Of a DNA stretch of 64,000 bases, positions 60,967 to 64,000 are shown in pieces (within the stretch, counting starts at the first letter, position 1; each line of letters opens with the position of its first letter). The translations under genes were made by a program, and so were the position numbers. Source of the stretch: Peribacillus glennii (GTDB lineage Bacteria > Bacillota > Bacilli > Bacillales > DSM-1321); contig NZ_QVTD01000026.1 in the NCBI RefSeq assembly GCF_003429105.1, forward strand, positions 1 to 64,000. Reading direction: 5' to 3'. The notes beneath the pieces are model-generated. The model did no database searches. It saw only the letters and a list, made by a program, of their open reading frames with translations, and was not told where the DNA came from.

Positions 60967-62154
60967 ATGAAGCCGGTTTTTCTCGTCCTGGGTGGCACCC
61001 AAAACTCCCTGCCTGTCATCAGGAAAGCGCAGGAGTTAGGTCTCAGGGTTTTAGTGATTGATCCTGACAAAAACGCAATCGCTGCAAGGCGGGCCAATTA
61101 TTTTGAAGTCGAAGATCCAAACTGTCTGGAATGTGTGGAAAAGATCGCAAGAAAATATAACGTTGTCGGCAGCATGACAAGGAACGAGCTGTATGTGGCA
61201 ACTGTTTGCTTTTTGAATGAGGTTCTTAACCTCCCAAAACAGGGCGAGGACATAGGTGATTCCGTAAGAGATAAATACGTAATGAAACAGGCCTTTAAGC
61301 GCGATGGAATTACAATGCCGGATCCGTTCTATAAAATTGAAAACAAAGGGGAACTGGAAACGGTGAGGGCCAAGCTCAAAAAAGACCTTCTGGATTCTCC
61401 CTTCATCGTCAAGCCCTCCGACCAAAGAGGCAGCATTGGAATAACAAAAATTGAAAAACTCAGGGGATTCGATAAAGCAGTGGCAAAGGCGCTAAAACGC
61501 GCGAACAACCAAAGGGTTATCGTTGAGAAATTCATTGACGGCGAGCAGCTTGGGGCACAAGGATTCAGCATAGATGGCGAATTGGTGAAATGCTTTATTT
61601 CCCGAAAAACTTCCTCTCCAACATTTGTGTCGCTTGGCCATTCCTTTCCCATTGACCTTTCACCTGAAGTGATATGGGATATTGAGGAGGAATGTGCAAA
61701 GGCTCTCAGAAGCCTGGGAATTATAAATGGACCCAGTACGATTGACATCAACCTCGATAAACAAGGAAAGCCGCATATTATTGAGATTGGCGCCCGGGCA
61801 GGCGGTACCGTGCTTCCGGAAACGATATTGGCACACACCGGCATCGATCTTATTAAAGCTTCTGTTGCGCTCGCCAGTGGCAGAAAGGTGGAATTCCCCA
61901 TGCCTAAAAATGTCCCGGTGGCAGCACACAAGCTATGTTTTCCAAAGTCAGGGAAAATTAAGAACATACGAAACTATCGCAAACTAATCCAGCACTACAA
62001 ACCGGCCGACTTCAAACTAAACATAAACCGCAACATGAACGTCATCGCAAACAGGGAATACGGCTACGTAATCATCACCGGAAACACAGGAATCGCCGAA
62101 AAAAAATGCTCAGAATTCATCTTGGAACTAAGGAATCTAATAGAATTATATTAA
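60967..62154 (+). CDS. ATP-grasp ligase, PurK/CarB-like
   Basis: A 395-residue ATP-grasp enzyme. An N-terminal pre-ATP-grasp Rossmann part (VFLVLGGTQNSLPVIRKAQELGLRVLVID) is followed by the ATP-grasp core: FIVKPSDQRGSIGITKI (Lys in P-loop-like strand), VEKFIDGEQLGAQGF, and the metal site STIDINLDKQGKPHIIEIGARAGGT. The family includes carboxylate-amine ligases that make peptides or modified metabolites; the substrate is unknown. ATG at 60967 has AAGGAAAGGA at 8 bases. It is a single gene, followed at once by repeat copy 7. Confidence 0.82.
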   Translation: MKPVFLVLGGTQNSLPVIRKAQELGLRVLVIDPDKNAIAARRANYFEVEDPNCLECVEKIARKYNVVGSMTRNELYVATVCFLNEVLNLPKQGEDIGDSVRDKYVMKQAFKRDGITMPDPFYKIENKGELETVRAKLKKDLLDSPFIVKPSDQRGSIGITKIEKLRGFDKAVAKALKRANNQRVIVEKFIDGEQLGAQGFSIDGELVKCFISRKTSSPTFVSLGHSFPIDLSPEVIWDIEEECAKALRSLGIINGPSTIDINLDKQGKPHIIEIGARAGGTVLPETILAHTGIDLIKASVALASGRKVEFPMPKNVPVAAHKLCFPKSGKIKNIRNYRKLIQHYKPADFKLNINRNMNVIANREYGYVIITGNTGIAEKKCSEFILELRNLIELY

Positions 62155-62281
62155 GGGGGTCTTGATGGGGAAACTGACCCCCATCGTCCACATTTGCTTT
62201 AGCACTTCACAGCATCGGGGGTCTGACCCCGTTCGACACATTTGCTTTAGCACTTTACCGCATTGGGGGTCTGACCCCTCT
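62154..62281. repeat. Dispersed inverted repeat, copy 7 (three decayed units)
   Basis: Three successive units: GGGGGTCTTGATGGGGAAACTGACCCCC is a split form, then GGGGGTCTGACCCCG and GGGGGTCTGACCCCT. They are spaced by CACATTTGCTTTAGCACTT, twice nearly identical (62200 and 62238 areas). It starts right at the ATP-grasp stop codon. Confidence 0.75.
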
Positions 62282-62303
62282 TACGACAGTTCCCGAACAC
62301 ACT

Positions 62304-62336
62304 AAAGGCAGGGTGGTTATTCTCCCTGCCTTTGTT
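62304..62336. terminator. Bidirectional terminator before yheD
   Basis: AAAGGCAGGG pairs with CCCTGCCTTT over a 10-base loop. It lies between the convergent ATP-grasp gene and yheD and touches the yheD stop. Confidence 0.75.
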
Positions 62337-63660
62337 ATGTTTCTTCCACATTATCGTTTTTATTTGTTTGGGCATGAATTTTTTTGAAGCCGGATTTGTG
62401 TTGGGCGTATTCGATGATTCGTTTTAGGGATAGTTTTCGGATGTGGGGTTCGTCGAATTTTTCCGGCTTTGAGTTGGCTTCGATAAACCACATTTTCCCT
62501 TGCTTGTCGATACCGATGTCCATCGAGCATTCCGCAAGTGCGGGCCACTCATTTTCAAGCACTCCTGCAATCATAAGTACCGTGTTATGGACAGATGCGA
62601 TCATGCGATCGCTATCAGAATCGGGAAATACGGCTGACAGTACGTTTTTCGGTTCCCCGATGGAGCCGCCGCGCGGAACATGAGTGGTGATCCCGCCAGC
62701 TCCCGCAATCCGGATGCCCATGCCTGTGATCCCCCATTCACCGTGGCCATCCTTTTGTGCAAGTGCCCGAATGTCAAAAATCCTATCCTGATAAGTTGCC
62801 AGGGAGATTCCTTGCTGGATTACATATGGCTCCTTCACCATCCGGACGAGGACATAATATAACCCGTATAAAGTTTGAAAAAATTTTTTTATATTCTTTT
62901 TCTTCAATTGATATTGAAGGACATAACGGTCATCTTTTCTCTGCAATTGATAAATGCCCCGGCCAGCTTTCCCATTCGTTGGTTTCATATATAAAATTGG
63001 GTGCTTGCCAGCCATATTCACTAAGTTCTCTCTCGAAAAAGGAACGGTCTCCGGAAGGAAAGCCGAAACTTTGCGCTCTTTTTGCAATATATGATACATA
63101 TGGGACTTCTCAAAGAAGCGGGGATTATATAGAGTAGTAGTTTCCGAAGCTGAAAGCTTTTCCAGTGCAGATATCACGTGCGGCCTGTTCTCCGCAGCCC
63201 TGTTAGGAATACGGTTGTAGATGATATGGGGAATCGGCAATGATTCCTTGACCCATATTTTTCTGCCATGATCAAATATCGATCCGACTGCTGTTTCCAA
63301 TTCCCAATTGATGTCCTCTACTGTGATGACATAGGCAAGTGCACCCTGCTTTCGGCCTGTCTCGAGAATATCAGTAAAATTAGTTCTGTTTCCAAGGAAG
63401 GAATCCTCTCCCGCAACAGTAAGAATGCCGATGAACGGGCCAATTTCATATGAACCCGACAGCTTGCGAATTTGAATTTGTGTCCGAAATGCGGTTTCGG
63501 ACGGCTCCTTATCCGTCACCACTACGGTTTTCTTCCATTTTCCTATTTTAATAGTCAATTCTTTCCTATCAATCTCGTTCTTCCAAGCACCCTCACGAGG
63601 CAAGTGAAGGCTCCAGATTCCATCCAAAGGTTGAATTGCCAGCGTTCCATGATAAATCAT
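62335..63660 (-). CDS. yheD: YheD-like ATP-grasp spore-coat-associated protein
   Basis: A 441-residue YheC/YheD-family ATP-grasp protein. An N-terminal beta-rich domain (1-190) with PHIIYNRIPNRAAE is followed by the ATP-grasp domain. It has HPILYMKPTNGKAGRGIYQL, DIRALAQKDGHGEW, HVPRGGSIGEPKN and CSMDIGIDKQGKMWFIEANSKPEKF. YheC and YheD belong to the spore coat region in B. subtilis; their ligase reaction is unknown. Its ATG overlaps the stop of the upstream yheC-like gene (ATGA), a coupled pair. Confidence 0.85.
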   Translation of the reverse strand: MIYHGTLAIQPLDGIWSLHLPREGAWKNEIDRKELTIKIGKWKKTVVVTDKEPSETAFRTQIQIRKLSGSYEIGPFIGILTVAGEDSFLGNRTNFTDILETGRKQGALAYVITVEDINWELETAVGSIFDHGRKIWVKESLPIPHIIYNRIPNRAAENRPHVISALEKLSASETTTLYNPRFFEKSHMYHILQKERKVSAFLPETVPFSRENLVNMAGKHPILYMKPTNGKAGRGIYQLQRKDDRYVLQYQLKKKNIKKFFQTLYGLYYVLVRMVKEPYVIQQGISLATYQDRIFDIRALAQKDGHGEWGITGMGIRIAGAGGITTHVPRGGSIGEPKNVLSAVFPDSDSDRMIASVHNTVLMIAGVLENEWPALAECSMDIGIDKQGKMWFIEANSKPEKFDEPHIRKLSLKRIIEYAQHKSGFKKIHAQTNKNDNVEET

Positions 63661-64000
63661 GGCACTTGCCCATCCGCTTTTTGTTTTTTTTCCAAAAGGT
63701 AGTGGGCATATTTGATGGGAGATGATAAGGCGGTTTTGTACTTGGTACCGTTTTCAATTCTTTTGAAGGAATTTCTCCCTGGCCTTGAGTTCACTTCGAT
63801 GATCCACACTTTCCCTTTCCTGTCCACACCGATATCAAGGCCCAGCTCAACCATCCGGCCATGCTTGCTTTCAATGTAAGAAGGTAACTTTTCGCCAATC
63901 GCGCTTATTTGCCGCTCGATTTCCATCCTTTGTTCCTCGTTAAACATACTTTCCAAAAAAGGAGCAACAGTGGTTGCACGCCCGCCCCCGCACAGGTTCG
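63657..64000 (-). CDS. yheC: YheC-like ATP-grasp protein, C-terminal part (cut by window edge)
   Basis: About 114 codons of the C-terminal end. It reads NLCGGGRATTVAPFLESMF, then ELGLDIGVDRKGKVWIIEVNSRPGR, the metal-binding end of a YheC/YheD ATP-grasp domain. The frame is open through the window edge, so the start lies outside. The end overlaps yheD by four bases. Confidence 0.8.
   Translation of the reverse strand, partial: NLCGGGRATTVAPFLESMFNEEQRMEIERQISAIGEKLPSYIESKHGRMVELGLDIGVDRKGKVWIIEVNSRPGRNSFKRIENGTKYKTALSSPIKYAHYLLEKKQKADGQVP

Noticed and set aside
19382..62281. CRISPR interpretation of the GGGGGACTGACC repeats
   Set aside because: Copies are kilobases apart, lack regular spacers, and no cas gene is present.

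Overview
The window looks like a chromosomal segment of a low-GC, endospore-forming Bacillaceae. The signs are a phoD-tatA-tatC cluster arranged as in Bacillus subtilis, a yerO/swrC pair, an alpha/beta-type small acid-soluble spore protein, yheC/yheD ATP-grasp spore genes, a YkvU/SpoVB-type flippase, two sporulation-kinase-like histidine kinases and strong AGGAGG-type ribosome binding sites. The genus cannot be fixed from sequence alone. No tRNA, CRISPR array, intact insertion sequence or prophage was seen.

Layout. The window opens at the 5' end of a 16S rRNA gene on the minus strand, with its boxA and two tandem sigma-A promoters. Bases 0.6-11 kb hold small metabolic genes: DoxX, an MFS pump, an aromatic-type aldehyde dehydrogenase with a MarR repressor, a VOC protein, a coat-like repeat protein, a HemD-like protein and a Tat-dependent metallophosphoesterase. 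Several gene relics lie among them. Bases 11.3-14.4 kb are phoD-tatA-tatC behind PhoP-like boxes. Bases 15-19.4 kb are a TetR repressor and an RND pump with two operators between them. Bases 19.8-29.9 kb are mostly single genes: flippase, MutT-like, DegV, GNAT, LysR, thioesterase and a YlbC-like CAP protein.

Bases 30-39.8 kb hold the most distinctive block. A GntR regulator is followed by a six-gene operon: ABC ATPase, permease, lipoprotein, nitrilase-fold protein lacking its catalytic Cys, amidase and TauE/SafE exporter. A molybdopterin sulfite-oxidase-like enzyme lies upstream. The gene set suggests uptake and hydrolysis of a small amide, possibly sulfur-containing, but the substrate is unknown. 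Bases 40-53.4 kb carry two histidine kinases, a YfmQ-like gene, an M28 aminopeptidase, pepT, a dps gene broken by one amber codon, a methionine-rich SDR and a threonine-synthase-like enzyme. Bases 53.7-60.8 kb are a sucrose operon (scrR, then scrA-scrB-scrK-malL) with four LacI-type palindromes in front of scrA. The window ends in an ATP-grasp gene and yheD-yheC, the latter cut by the edge.

Two non-coding themes recur. A dispersed inverted repeat with the core GGGGGACTGACCCCC occurs at seven loci, usually right at gene ends. At least seven decayed genes or elements are visible: MFS relic, amine oxidase, LacI regulator, dps, an orphan FMN-riboswitch piece and short unidentified tails. All functional calls rest on motif recognition by eye; no database search was run.
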